NCBI GenBank assembly: GCA_041398665.1
Contig: JAWKUH010000005.1
Span: 62,001-126,000 of the forward strand
DNA length: 64,000 bases
Direction of reading: 5' to 3'
Source of the DNA: Rohdeia sp041398665
GTDB taxonomy: Bacteria > Planctomycetota > UBA1135 > GCA-002686595
Shown: positions 9,899 through 20,469 of the stretch, in pieces
Layout: every line of letters begins with the position of its first letter
Position numbering within the stretch: position 1 is the stretch's first letter
The notes under the pieces: generated by a model
Seen by the model: only the letters and a program-made list of their open reading frames with translations
Database searches by the model: none
Told to the model about the DNA's origin: nothing
Program-made: the position numbers and the translations under genes

Positions 9899-10897
9899 AT
9901 GGAAGGGACGGTCCTGGTCACGGGCGGCGCCGGTTTCGTCGGAGCCACGCTCGTGCGCGAACTCGTGCGGCGCGGCGCGCGGGTGCGCGTCCTCGACGAC
10001 CTCTCGTGCGGGCGTCTCGAGCGCATCGCGCCGGAGGTCCGCAGCGGCGCCATCGAGTTCCTGCGCGGGTCCGTCCTCGACCGAGGCGACCTGGCGTCCG
10101 CGGTGCGGGACGTCTCGGCGATCGTGCACCTCGCGGCGATCGTCGGCGTCGAGCGCGTCGTGCGCGACCCCGAGCGGGCGCTGCTGGAGAACGTCGCCGG
10201 CGTCCGCGCCGTGCTCGGCGAAGCGTTGAGGATCGGCGCTCCGCTCGTGTTCGCGTCGTCGTCCGAGGTCTACGGACCGGGCGACGGTCGCGCGATGCGC
10301 GAGGACGACGAACCGCTCCGCGGTGCCGGCGACTCGTCGCGCTGGAGCTACGCCGTCGCCAAGCTCGCGGGCGAACGCATGATCGCCGCGGCCGCGCGGA
10401 GCGGCGCGGTGCGCGGGATCTCGCTGCGCTTCTTCAACACCACGGGCCCCGAGCAGACGCCGGACTCGGGCATGGTGCTGCCGCGCTTCTGCGCCGACGC
10501 CGTCGAACGCGGCACGATCACGGTCCACGGCGACGGTTCGCAGGTGCGCAGCTTCTCGCACGTCGCGGACGTGGCGGCCGCGGTCGCGGACCTGCTCCAG
10601 CGTGTCGACGCGACCTTCGACGGCCGCGTGTTCAACGTCGGCTCGGGGCGCGCCGTCAGCGTCCTCGAACTCGCGCACCTCGTCGCCGCGCGCACGGGCG
10701 CGAGCGTCCGCACGGTGCCGCACGCCGACGCCTTCGGCCCGGACTTCGAGGACGTGCGCCACCGCGTGCCGGACCTCGCGGCGCTCCGCGACGCGATCGG
10801 CCAGCGCCGTCCGGTGCCGCTCGAGCTCGTCGTCGACGAGGCGCTCGTCGCCGCGCGTCAACGCGCGTCGTCGCCGATCGTCCTCGCCGCACCGTAG
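9899..10897 (+). CDS. NAD-dependent epimerase/dehydratase (extended SDR, nucleotide-sugar type)
   Basis: Extended short-chain dehydrogenase that epimerises or dehydrates a nucleotide-sugar. The N-terminal TVLVTGGAGFVGATLVREL binds NAD, SSSEVYGPGDG and YAVAKLAGE carry the active-site Ser/Tyr/Lys, and VFNVGSGRAVSVLELA is the UDP-sugar-side motif. The ATG at 9899 places the glycine motif near residue 9, as usual; an in-frame ATG at 9851 overlaps the preceding stop and could be used by translational coupling, adding 16 residues. Its end overlaps the end of the opposite-strand glycosyltransferase by 40 bases. The exact sugar is not known. Confidence 0.85.
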   Translation: MEGTVLVTGGAGFVGATLVRELVRRGARVRVLDDLSCGRLERIAPEVRSGAIEFLRGSVLDRGDLASAVRDVSAIVHLAAIVGVERVVRDPERALLENVAGVRAVLGEALRIGAPLVFASSSEVYGPGDGRAMREDDEPLRGAGDSSRWSYAVAKLAGERMIAAAARSGAVRGISLRFFNTTGPEQTPDSGMVLPRFCADAVERGTITVHGDGSQVRSFSHVADVAAAVADLLQRVDATFDGRVFNVGSGRAVSVLELAHLVAARTGASVRTVPHADAFGPDFEDVRHRVPDLAALRDAIGQRRPVPLELVVDEALVAARQRASSPIVLAAP

Positions 10898-12396
10898 GCG
10901 ACGAGTCGGACGACGCCGAAGCGCACGACCTCGGGCGCGCCGAATCGCTCCTCGAGCCGGCGCCACAGGTCGTCGCCCTGCGGGAGACCGCGCACGACGA
11001 CGACGAGTCCGTGCAGCTCGGTGCCCGCGCGTTCCTGCGCGTCGAGCGCGGTCGCGAGACCGTAGTCGCCGTCGTGGAGGACGACCTGCACGCCGTCGGG
11101 GACGCCTCCGAGACGCTCGAAGGACCACAGGAACCCCTGCGCGCGCGGGAACAGGTCGGGCTGCCACTCGATCGGAGCGATGGGGACGTTGGCGCGCGCT
11201 CGACGGAGCGCTTCGCGCGCCGCGCCGACGTAGTCCTCGGCGCCGGGCGAACGCGCGACGAGCGCGGCGTGGGCGAGGAGCGGCAGGAGGAGCAGCCCGA
11301 GCACGGCACCGCTCCGCTTCGCGCGGGCGAGAGAGACCGCGGCGAGGACGCAGAGCGCGAGCCCGCTCGCCGCGAGGTAGTTCGGTGCGAAGCCCGAACG
11401 CGCGACGACGTGCGAGAGCACCGCGGCCCAGAGCGGCAGGAGGACGACCTGACCCGCGAGGACGACGGCGGTGGCGGGTGCTTCCGCGCGAGCCCTTCGG
11501 AAGCCGCGCGCGGCCGCGAGGACGAGTGCGACGTAGGCGAGGACGCACAGCGCGGCGAGCGGAGTCGGCGCGAGCGAGAGTCGACGCAGGATCGCGTTCG
11601 GGTACGACTCGACGAGGTCGCGCAGTCCCGCGGCTCCGCCGCCCGCCCACAGGCCGTGCGCGAGCTGCTCGGGGAACACCGTGGCGTACCACGGTGCGAC
11701 GAGCGCGACGGTGAGAAGACCGACCGCCGCCGCGCGACGGTTCGCGACGACTCGGGCGAGCGAGCGACGGGCCGAAGGGACGAGGGCGACGCAGATCGCC
11801 GCGACCGCGAGGTGGTGCAGCGCGTAGTAGTGCGAGAGCAGCGCCGCCGCGAGCCACGGCGCGGTCGACCACGGCAGGCGTCCAGTTGTTCGGCCCTCGC
11901 GAGCGAACCCGCGAGACCGGTGAGCGCGAGCCCGAGGAACGCGTACATGCGCGCCTCGCTCGAGGAGACGAGCGCCTGGCTCGACGCGGCGACGAGTGCG
12001 GCCGCGATCCAGCCCGCCGTCCGCCGCGCGGGATCACCCTCCGCCAACAGCCGCCGCGCGAGGACGGCCGCGACGACGAAGGTCGCGAGGCCCGCGAGCA
12101 GGCTCGGGAGGCGCAGGGCGAGCGCGCTCTCGCCGAACGCCCGCGCGACGCCATGGCCGCCGCGAAGGACAGCGGTGGGTGGTTGTCGCGCGCCAGGGAG
12201 TGCACGAGGTCCGCGAGGCCTCCTGACGCGCGGAAGAGCGTGTGAACCCGTCGAGCCAGGGACTCTGACGCGCGGCGGCGAGGAGGCGCAGCGCGGCGCC
12301 GAGGACGACCGCGCCGAACGGCATCGCGAGCGCCCACGAACTCCGGGGCCCGTCGGGGGACGCGGGACGGGGATCGGGCGCGGGGAGGGCGGCCAT
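10858..12396 (-). CDS. GT-C fold membrane glycosyltransferase (GT39/PMT-like), three frameshifts
   Basis: Polytopic membrane protein likely to transfer a sugar from a lipid-phosphate donor outside the cytoplasmic membrane. ATG at 12396 gives MAALPAPDPRPASPDGPRSS followed by a hydrophobic helix. The family motif ARDNHPPLSF sits in a second frame, SSEARMYAFLGLALTGL in a third, and many hydrophobic helices plus a soluble C-terminal domain (WQPDLFPRAQGFLWSFERLG) in the last. Frame changes lie near 12248, 12141 and 11899. The last two are each healed by adding one G to a GGG run of the coding strand, and the first also needs one extra base. The protein would be about 512 residues. Donor and acceptor are unknown. 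Confidence 0.7.
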
Positions 12397-12673
12397 GGCG
12401 GTTGCGGCGCGAACGCTCGGACGGGCTACCCTATGTCGGTCGGAGTCGGCCGGGTCCCCATCGCCGGACGCCCCCGACGCCGGGTCGACCTCCATTCCCG
12501 TCACGGGGGAAGGAGCGGACCGACGGACCCCGTCGGCGATCCCGTGCGTCGTGAGGCCGGGCGGGGTGCCGAGAGCCGGTCCTCCGCACTCCAGTCGTTC
12601 CTCCCATCACGCACCGACCGTGCGATCCGCGTTCCCCCTCCGCGCGGGCTCTCGACGGCCGCTCCCAAAGGGT

Positions 12674-14323
12674 ATGCAGAACCGAATCCTCGTCAGCGCG
12701 TGCGGCGCCGTCGCCGCGGGCCTCCTCTTCGCCACCTCCGCTTCCGCGCAGATCCCCGTCACGACGGAGCTCGTGGCGAGCGGCATCAACCGACCGGTCT
12801 GGGCAGGCTCGCCCAGAGGCGACGCGCGCATCTACGTCGTCGACCAGTCGGGCAAGATCCGGGTGATCGACGCCAACGGCAACCTGCTCGCGGCGCCGCT
12901 CCTCGACATCACCGTCCCCGTCGTCGGCGGCGGCGGCGGGAACGACGAGACGGGCTTCCTCGGGCTCGCGTTCCACCCGGACTTCGGGTTCAACGGCAAG
13001 TTCTACGTCTACTACTTCGGCGCGTCGAGCCGGACCTACCTGGTCCAGTACACGACGCCGGACGGCTTCACGGCGGACCCCAACTCCGCGCTCGAGCTGA
13101 TGTCGTTCAACCAGCCGTTCTCGAACCACAACGGCGGCTGCCTGCAGTTCGGTCCGGACGGGAACCTCTACATCAGCCTCGGCGACGGCGGCTCGTTCGA
13201 CGACCCCAACTGCAACGCGCAGAACCCCAACTCGCCGCTCGGGAAGATCCTGCGCATCGACGTCGACAACGTGCAGCCGCTCGGCGGCGGCAAGGGCTCG
13301 TACGACATCCCGCCGAGCAATCCGTTCGTCGGCGTCTTCGGCCTGGACGAGATCTACCACTACGGCCTCCGGAACCCCTGGCGCTTCAGCTTCGACCGTC
13401 AGTCGGGCGCGATGTACATCGGCGACGTCGGGCAGGGGGCGTGGGAGGAGGTCGACTTCTCCGACGTCGGCGAGCGCGGTCTCAACTTCGGTTGGCGCGT
13501 CGCGGAGGGGAACCACAACAACGGGCTCGGCAACTGCCCGGCCTCGACGGCGCCGTTCGGCGACCCGCGCTACGAGGACCCGATCTGGGAGTACAGCCAC
13601 GGCTCGGGGTTCTCGATCACCGGCGGCTACGTGTACCGCGGCTTCGCCCTCACCGGCTGGCAGCGTCGCTACATCGTGGCGGACTACTACCAGACGCCCC
13701 TGGTGCCGAAGATCTGGCAGTTCACCTACACCGGCGCGCCGATCGCGTTCAACAACAACCAACAGAACATCGGCGCCGCGCTCGATCCTCCGGGTGCGCT
13801 CAACCTGCAGACCCCGTCGTCGTTCGGCGAGGACCGCGACGGCGAGCTGCTGATCTGCGACCTCGGCGGCGGCGAGATCTTCCGCATCGTCCCCGACGTC
13901 GGTCAGATTCCGGGCACGGCGCCGCAGCTCTTCGCGCGCTTCAACCGCCTCTCGCTCACGGACGGCGGTACGACCTACCTCGAGATGCGCGCGGGCGCTG
14001 CGAACGCCGGCAACCCGTTCTTCATGACGGGCACGTTCTCGGGCACGATGCCGGGGTTCGCGCTCGGCGGCGGCTTCACCCTGCCCCTCAACATCGACGC
14101 GTACACGAACTTCACGCTCTCCGCGTTCGGTGCACCGCCGCTCGTCAACAACTTCGGGGTGCTCGACGCCGAGGGGCGCGCGACCGCGCGCTTCGTCGTG
14201 CCGCCGGGCTCGCCGCCGAGCTTCGTCGGCAAGACGATCCACCACGCCTACCTCGTGTTCGACCTGGCCACGGGCGCGCTCCAGTTCGTCTCGAACCCGG
14301 TGAACCTGAAGCTCCAGGCCTGA
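12674..14323 (+). CDS. Secreted glucose/sorbosone dehydrogenase-like beta-propeller protein with extra C-terminal domain
   Basis: Predicted exported PQQ-type sugar dehydrogenase, 549 residues. The signal peptide runs to about residue 27 (GLLFATSASA, then QIPV). The propeller shows ETGFLGLAFHPDF, SNHNGGCLQFGPDGNLYIS, GKILRIDV, YGLRNPWRFSFD and GLNFGWRVAEG, all hallmark segments. After residue 415 comes a separate beta-rich domain of about 120 residues that is also found on the next gene. The ATG at 12674 is the only start directly before a signal peptide. An intrinsic terminator follows the gene. Substrate is unknown, and the family also contains non-catalytic members. Confidence 0.85.
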   Translation: MQNRILVSACGAVAAGLLFATSASAQIPVTTELVASGINRPVWAGSPRGDARIYVVDQSGKIRVIDANGNLLAAPLLDITVPVVGGGGGNDETGFLGLAFHPDFGFNGKFYVYYFGASSRTYLVQYTTPDGFTADPNSALELMSFNQPFSNHNGGCLQFGPDGNLYISLGDGGSFDDPNCNAQNPNSPLGKILRIDVDNVQPLGGGKGSYDIPPSNPFVGVFGLDEIYHYGLRNPWRFSFDRQSGAMYIGDVGQGAWEEVDFSDVGERGLNFGWRVAEGNHNNGLGNCPASTAPFGDPRYEDPIWEYSHGSGFSITGGYVYRGFALTGWQRRYIVADYYQTPLVPKIWQFTYTGAPIAFNNNQQNIGAALDPPGALNLQTPSSFGEDRDGELLICDLGGGEIFRIVPDVGQIPGTAPQLFARFNRLSLTDGGTTYLEMRAGAANAGNPFFMTGTFSGTMPGFALGGGFTLPLNIDAYTNFTLSAFGAPPLVNNFGVLDAEGRATARFVVPPGSPPSFVGKTIHHAYLVFDLATGALQFVSNPVNLKLQA

Positions 14324-14382
14324 TCTCGGCGATTCCGAGCGTCCCGGCCCGGCGCCGGAGCCGCAGGGTCGCCACGTGCAGC

Positions 14383-14424
14383 GCGGCGGGCGCGGGACAG
14401 GGGTCCCGCGCCCGCCGCCTTTTC
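14383..14424 (+). terminator. Rho-independent terminator after the first sugar dehydrogenase
   Basis: Perfect 15-bp stem (14383-14397 with 14404-14418) of G+C, six-base loop CAGGGG, followed by CTTTTCG. It lies 60 bases after the stop. The remainder of the 243-base gap to the next gene shows nothing else recognisable. Confidence 0.8.
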
Positions 14425-14566
14425 GTCCCGGCGCAAGTCGTGGGGAGGACGGCGGCTGTGCATTCGTGGCCGCAGGGGTGGGGCGGTCGCCGTCCCTTGC
14501 GCCGTCGCAGGGATAGGTTTCGCCGGAGGGAGTGCCGCGGTCGGCTCGAGCCCTTCGCCCTCAGCC

Positions 14567-16169
14567 ATGTCCCTACGTCCCTTCTCGGCGGCGCTCGCGC
14601 TCGCCGCCGCCCTTCCGTCTCCGTCGCTCGCGCAGGATCCGGTCCCCGTCCGGCTCCAGTACTTCACGGGCGGCATCTCGCGTCCCACCGACGTCGCCGC
14701 GCCCCTCGGTGACGACCGTCTCTTCGTGACCGAGCAGGAGTTCGGTCGCGTGCGGATCGTCGACGCACCGGGCAACGTCCTGCCGACGCCGTTCGTACAG
14801 CTCGGCGGCGACTTCTCGCACGGGGGCGAGCAGGGCCTGCTCGGGCTCGCGTTCCACCCGAACTACACCCAGAACGGCTACTTCTTCGTGACCTACACCG
14901 ACGGTGCGGGTCGCCTCGTCCTCGCGCGGTACCGCCGCGCGGCGTGGAGTCTCCAGCAGGCCGATCCTTCGAGCCTCCGCATCCTGTTCAAGCTCGACCA
15001 GCCGCACGAGATCCACAAGGGCGCGGATCTCCAGTTCGGACCCGACGGCTACCTCTACATGTCGGTCGGGGACGGCGGCGGCAGCGCGGAGGCCACGTGT
15101 CGCGCGCAGGACATCACGACGATGCACGGCAAGATGCTGCGCATCGACGTCGACAAGTTCGACGTCACCGGGACGTACGCGATCCCGTCGGACAACCCGT
15201 TCGTCGGCGTCCCGGGCGCGCGCGGAGAGATCCTGCACCTCGGTCTGCGCAACCCCTGGCGCTTCGCCCTCGACCCCTTGAGCGGCGACCTCTGGATCGC
15301 GGACGTCGGCGAGAGCGTGTGGGAAGAGGTGGACTGGGCCGACGCGTCGGAACGCGGCGTCAACTTCGGTTGGAAGGTGATGGAGGGTCCGGACTGCTTC
15401 ACCGAGTCGGCGGGCTGCGTCGGCGGCACGTTCCCGGTGTGCCACGACCGTCGCTCCGCGAGCCCTCTTCCACTACGGTCACGCCGACGGCTGCTCGATC
15501 ATCGGCGGCGCTGTCTACCGCGGGAGTGCGATCCCGGCCATGCAGGGCATGTTCCTGTTCGCCGACTTCTGCTCGTCGAAGGTCTGGGCCGTTCGCGGCT
15601 ACGAGGGCGAGCTCGTCGAGTTCCACGACCTGACGGACCAGCTCAAGGCCTCGACGAACTACGCGACGCCTTCGGCCATCGGCACCGACGGTCACGGTGA
15701 ACTCGTGATGGCGACGATCGGCGGCAGCATCTTCAGGTTCCTGCCGAAGAACGATTCGCCGACCCCGGTGCACCCGCTCTCGTCGTCGACCCCCACGGTG
15801 TCGCTCCTGTTCGGCGGTACGCAGACGCTCCAGCTCGACGCGGGGTCCGCGCACGCCGGCGAGTTCTTCGTCATGACCGGCAGCGCCAGCGGCGTGCACC
15901 CCGGCGTGCCGCTCGACGGGACGGTCCTGCCGCTCCAGTTCGACGCCTACTCGATGATGCTCCTCGAGTTCGCGCCGACGTCACCGCTCGCCCCGGGCTA
16001 CGGACACCTCGACGGTCAGGGGCGGGCGACGGCGAACTTCCACGTCGCGCCGTTCCAGTACTCGCTCATGTTGAGCGGCGTCGTGCTCCACCACGCGTTC
16101 ATCACGTTCGACGCCAACTTCGGACCGTCGTTCGTGAGCAACGCCGAGCAGCTCAGCTTCTCGATCTGA
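14567..16169 (+). CDS. Second secreted glucose/sorbosone dehydrogenase-like protein, one frameshift
   Basis: Tandem paralogue of the preceding gene with the same plan: signal peptide (ALAAALPSPSLAQ), propeller (GLLGLAFHPNYTQNGYFFVT, KGADLQFGPDGYLYMSVGDG, HLGLRNPWRFALDP, GVNFGWKVMEG), then the same C-terminal domain (QTLQLDAGSAHAGEFFVMTG to FVSNAEQL). The frame breaks near 15464. Adding one C to GAGCCCTCTTC restores EPLFHYGHADGCSIIGGAVY and joins both halves, so a sequencing deletion is more likely than a pseudogene. ATG 14567 starts the signal peptide. Restored length is about 534 residues. Confidence 0.85.
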
Positions 16170-16183
16170 GCGCCGCAGGAACG

Positions 16184-16221
16184 CGAGCGGGCCGCGCGAC
16201 GTCTGTCGCGCGGCCCGCTCG
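16184..16221. terminator. Bidirectional hairpin between convergent genes
   Basis: A perfect 17-bp G+C stem (16184-16200 with 16205-16221) and loop GTCT sits in the 72-base gap between the sugar dehydrogenase (+) and the oxidoreductase (-). There is no T tract on either side, so termination would rest on the stem or on Rho. Confidence 0.6.
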
Positions 16222-16241
16222 ACCCGTCCGTGTCCGACCGA

Positions 16242-17534
16242 TCAGGCGCGACCGGGCATCGGCACGGGGTCGACCGCGATGTGGCCCCACTCGTACTTCG
16301 CGGGCCCGAGGCGCAGCTCGTCGTTCAGGACCTGGTCGCGCTCGACGTTCCGGCCGGTGTAGCTGGCGACGCGGCCCATGATGGCGGTGAGCGTGCTCAT
16401 CGCACCGTACTCCGCCTCGTTGTACGGCCGCCCCTCGCGGATCGACGCGAAGAGATCGTCGTGCTCCGTCTGGTAGGGGTCGTTCTTCGGGCCCTCGTAG
16501 CGCCACTTCTCGGCACCGTCGACGCGCCAACCTCCGGTGTCGAGGTCCGCGCGCCCCTTCGAACCGACGAGGTGTTCGCTGACGCGGTAGGCCGTGCCGT
16601 CGATCTGGCGGCACTGGCTGAACAGCGGCATGCCGTCCTCGTACTCGAACACCACCGCGTGGTGGTCGAAGATGTGGCCGAACTTCGGGTCCGTGCGCAC
16701 CTGACGACCGCCCATGCCGTGGCAGCGGACCGGCGCACCGCCCTTCGCCCAGTTGATCACGTCGAGGTTGTGGATGTGCTGTTCGACGATGTGGTCGCCC
16801 GAGAGCCACGTGAAGTACAGCCAGTTCCGCATCTGCCACTCCATGTCGGACCAGGCCTCCTGGCGCTCGTTCCACCACAGTTCGCCGCCGTTCCAGTAGC
16901 AGTGCGCGGCGCGGAGCTCGCCGATCGCGCCGCCGGCGACGCGCTTCATCGTCTCGAGGTAGCCCGCCTGGTGGTGGCGTTGCAGACCGACGCCCACCGT
17001 GAGTCCCTTGCTCTTCGCCTCCTCGCCCGCTGCGAGGACCTGGCGCACGCCCGTTCCGTCGACGGCGACGGGCTTCTCCATGAAGACGTGCTTGCCGGCG
17101 GCGACGGCGGCCTGGAAGTGCTCGGGCCGGAAGTGCGGGGGCGTCGCGAGCACGACGAGGTCGACGTCGGTCTGGAGCAGTCGGCGGTAGGCGTCGAAGC
17201 CGACGAAGCGGCGCTCTTCGGGGACGTCGACGCGATCCCCGAGCTTCTGGTCGGGGTGCGTGACGTGGCCGAGCGCTCCGTTCAAGCGGTCCTCGAAGGC
17301 GTCGGCCATCGCGACGAGCTTCACGTCGCCCGCGGTGTGCAGCGCCTGCACGGCCGCGCCGGTGCCGCGCCCACCGCAACCGATCAGTCCGATGCGGATC
17401 TGGCGCTCGTCGCGTCGGCGGCGCAGCACGCTCGGCGCACCGAAGGCCATGGTGCCCGTCGCGGCCAGGGCGGCGGCGCTCGCGACGACGGTGCGGCGGG
17501 TGGGAAGGACGAGACCTCGATCGTTCGTGTTCAT
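16242..17534 (-). CDS. Tat-exported Gfo/Idh/MocA-family oxidoreductase
   Basis: NAD(P)-dependent sugar or polyol oxidoreductase-like protein, 430 residues. The N-terminus has a twin-arginine signal (LPTRRTVVASAAALAATGTM), consistent with export after folding with cofactor. Then come the dinucleotide motif IGLIGCGGRGTGAA, AAGKHVFMEKPVAV with the conserved EKP, and the C-terminal substrate domain (GDHIVEQHIHNLDVINWAKG). The ATG at 17534 begins the signal; the open frame continues upstream without family-like sequence. Such exported members are very numerous in planctomycetes and most have no known substrate. Confidence 0.9.
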   Translation of the reverse strand: MNTNDRGLVLPTRRTVVASAAALAATGTMAFGAPSVLRRRRDERQIRIGLIGCGGRGTGAAVQALHTAGDVKLVAMADAFEDRLNGALGHVTHPDQKLGDRVDVPEERRFVGFDAYRRLLQTDVDLVVLATPPHFRPEHFQAAVAAGKHVFMEKPVAVDGTGVRQVLAAGEEAKSKGLTVGVGLQRHHQAGYLETMKRVAGGAIGELRAAHCYWNGGELWWNERQEAWSDMEWQMRNWLYFTWLSGDHIVEQHIHNLDVINWAKGGAPVRCHGMGGRQVRTDPKFGHIFDHHAVVFEYEDGMPLFSQCRQIDGTAYRVSEHLVGSKGRADLDTGGWRVDGAEKWRYEGPKNDPYQTEHDDLFASIREGRPYNEAEYGAMSTLTAIMGRVASYTGRNVERDQVLNDELRLGPAKYEWGHIAVDPVPMPGRA

Positions 17535-17635
17535 GGCGGCTCCGCGTTCGGGACCCGCGCATTCTAGGTGCGTCGGCGCGAGTGCGCCGATCCGCCGCGA
17601 CCTCGTCCCGATCGCGGGGGCGACGCGCGGAACGC

Positions 17636-17911
17636 TCAGAAGCTCCGGCGCGGCTCGCTCGACGTCGCACGCGCGCTCGAGCGATCCTTGAAACGCCGAC
17701 TTTCGTGGGGCTCGTTGCGCAGCGGACTCTCGTAGTCGCCGTACTGCTCGCGCAGTCGCTCGAGCTCGCGGCGTCCGGGCGGACGCCCGAACAGACCGCC
17801 CTCCTCCCACAGCGCGCCCTGGAAGTCGCTGTAGAGCGCCTTCAGCACCGGCACCCAAAGTGGTGCCATGACGAGGAGCGCGATGATCCGGTAGAGGGTC
17901 TCGGTGTTCAC
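17636..17911 (-). CDS. Small single-pass membrane protein of unknown function
   Basis: 91 residues from a GTG start, VNTETLYRIIALLVMAPLWV. One hydrophobic segment lies at about residues 7-26, followed by a charged tail (RRELERLREQYGDY) and a basic C-terminus. I do not recognise a family. It is on the opposite strand to the secreted-protein operon starting at 18137, with a 225-base divergent gap in which I see no clear element. Start choice is uncertain because no ATG or strong ribosome-binding site precedes the hydrophobic segment. Confidence 0.55.
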   Translation of the reverse strand: MNTETLYRIIALLVMAPLWVPVLKALYSDFQGALWEEGGLFGRPPGRRELERLREQYGDYESPLRNEPHESRRFKDRSSARATSSEPRRSF

Positions 17912-18136
17912 GCGGATGCGGCCTCGACCGCGGGCCGAGGTACGGCCTTCATCGGCAGCGTAGCAGCCGCGCCGCAGTCCCACCTCGCACCTCGTCGACG
18001 CGAGGCCGCGGTCGGTCGGACCGAGGACGCGCCCGGACGGCGCCGAACGGGGCGTGGGGAGGCCGCCCTCGACCGCGATCGGGAGGGCGAGGGCCCGCCG
18101 ACACACGCCCTCGCGGACGCCGTGCATACTGGCGGG

Positions 18137-20469
18137 ATGCCCGCTCGCAACGCGCTTCCCGTCGGACTCGGGGGGCTCGCCGTCGGCCTCCTCCTCGGGG
18201 CCCTCGTCGGCGGACTCCTCACGGGGACCCCCGTCTCCGCCGGGGAGGACCTGCTCGGGCCGCGGATCGAGCCCGCCACGACGCGCACGAAGGAGGTCGT
18301 ACCGACGGAGCTCGTCTCCGGCGGCGACGCGCGCGCCCCGCGCACGAGCGACTCCGACTCGACGGCCTACGTGCCGAGCGACACTTCGATCTCGCGTGCG
18401 ATCCGATCGGTCGAGGCGCCGGACGTCGTCGCCGCCACGGGCGGCGGCACGCTCACCGGCCGCGTGGTCGACGACCTCGGTGCACCGGTCGCCGGCGTGC
18501 GCATCACGGCGACGCGGCAGGAGGAACGCGACGGTTTCGTCGACCCCGCCGAGGTCGCGAAGGTCGACACGCCCGAGCTCGAGCTCGACGCCGTACTCAG
18601 GTCCGCCGCCGCGAAGTGGGCCGAGGAGCGAGCGCGTCAACGCGAAACCGAGTCGCGCCGCGACGGGACGTTCGTCGTCGACGGCCTCGCGGAGGACGCC
18701 GCCTACTTCGTCCGCGCCCAGGCCGACGGCTACGTCCTCGAACTGCGGTCGGGCGACCGCCGTGCGCGCGCCGGCGACGAGCTCGAGTTCGTCGCGAAGC
18801 GGGTCGTGCCCGTGCGCTTCGCGCTCGTCGACCCGCTCGGCGCTCCGCTGACGAGCGGAGCGGTGCAGGTGAAGCGCGGTCGGCGCAGTTCCGTCGCCTA
18901 CACCTGGTCGCCCTCGGCCGACTCCATCCCGCTCGAGCGCGGCCGCGTCGAGGTGCGCGGGTTCGGCGCCATCGCCGAGGAGGACGACGGCTACGTCGGC
19001 CTCGACTCCGCGAACCTCGCGAGCGAGTCGCAGAGCTTCCGCGTCGAGGACCGCGAGGGCGAGGTCGTCACGCTCGTCGTGGAGGGACGCATCGGCATCC
19101 GCGGGCGGGTGACGACGCCGTTCTCCATGAACGGCCAGAACCGCGTGACGCGCATCCTCCCGCTGGACGATCCCGCGAGCTTCGACGAGAAGGAGCTCGC
19201 CAACGCCGACCAGGACACCTGGCAGACGCAGGAGACGTTCGCCTTCTTCGACCTCTCGCCGGGGACCTACGCCGTCGGCTCGACGACGTGGGACGGGACG
19301 CTGCTCGCGCACGAGATCGTCGAGGTCGTCGACCGCGTCGTCGAGATCGAGCTGGTCGAGGCCGATCCCGATCCCGACGCGATCCTCTCGGTCACGGTGA
19401 CCGACTCGCGCGGGCTGCCGGTGGGGACGTCTCGTGCGTGCTCTCCGTGCGCAACGGCAAGCGCTCGAACTCGAACGGACTCTCGCTCGTCAGCCGCAGC
19501 GGCGCGACGAGTCGCTACACGATCCCGAAGAACCTGCTCGACATGATCGCGGACGAGCCCGGCGGGCAGCCGCTCGAGGTCACGGTGTCGGGAATCGAGT
19601 GGGGCAACGGGAAGGCCGAGTTCGCACGCAGCGTCCGCGACGTCGCCGTGACGCTCGACGAACCGGTCTCGGTCGTCGTCGCCGTGCAGGGCATCGAGAG
19701 CGCGGGCTCGAAGGGCAAGCTCTGGGTCAACGTCGTCAAGGCGAACGAGAACGACGACGTCGACGGGATGATGTACTACATGGGCAACGGCGGTCGGAAG
19801 GTGCCGAGCGACGGCGAGGTGCGCTTCGACGGGTTGTCGCCCGGCGCGTACACGGTCTCGCTGAGCGTGGGGCGCAACGCCTGGCGCGCGCTCCCCGTCG
19901 AGACGCGCGACGTCGACGCGCGCGACGAGGAGACGCGGGTCTCGATGAACGCACCGCCGGTGCACCGACTGCACGTCGTCGCCCCGGCGCTCGCCAAGGG
20001 GACGCGGATCTCGCTGTCGCTCGTCGGCGACGGGAACGACCGCAGGCGCGGATCGACGAACGCCTCCGTGAACGATCGCGGCGAGGCCACGTTCGAGGAC
20101 CTCGTCGCTGGGACCTACATGCTCACGGCCAGCGGCTCGGGCGATCGCCAGGAGGTCGCGGTTCCTTGCGGCAACGTGCTCTTCGACGCGAACCCGTTCG
20201 ACGCGCTGCGCGTGACGATCTCGAACATCGAGGGCCAGTTCCACGCGGCCGGACTGCAGAACGGCGACCGCATCGTCGCGGTGGACGGCGTCGATCCGGG
20301 CGACGCCAAGCAACTGCGCGCGACGCTCTACGCGATCCCGGCGGAGGAAGCCGTCGTCGTCACCGTCGTCCGCGACGGTCGGACCTTCGAGGCGACGCTC
20401 CCCGCGGGGTCGGGAAGTCGCAAGTCCTCGCTCGGCGGGTCGGTGCAGGACGCCGACCGCGAGGGATGA
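18137..20469 (+). CDS. Secreted beta-sandwich (carboxypeptidase-regulatory-like) protein with C-terminal PDZ domain, one frameshift
   Basis: First of three related proteins in a coupled operon, about 777 residues once joined. The N-terminal hydrophobic segment (LPVGLGGLAVGLLLGALVGG) is a membrane anchor or signal. GTLTGRVVDDLGAPVAGVRI opens a carboxypeptidase-regulatory-like domain that carries a helical, charged insert (AKWAEERARQRETESRR) before DGTFVVDGL. Further beta-rich domains follow. The end is a PDZ domain (FDALRVTISNIEG, AAGLQNGDRIVAVDGVDPGD). Frame changes near 19424; adding one G to GTGGGGACG gives GLPVGDVSCVLSVRNG, so the split is probably a sequence error. Function is unknown; surface display or envelope scaffolding is a guess. 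Confidence 0.75.

Noticed and set aside
10006..14712. Open frame of about 1570 codons across the epimerase, transferase and dehydrogenase
   Set aside because: No family-like segments; shadow of the real genes in other frames.
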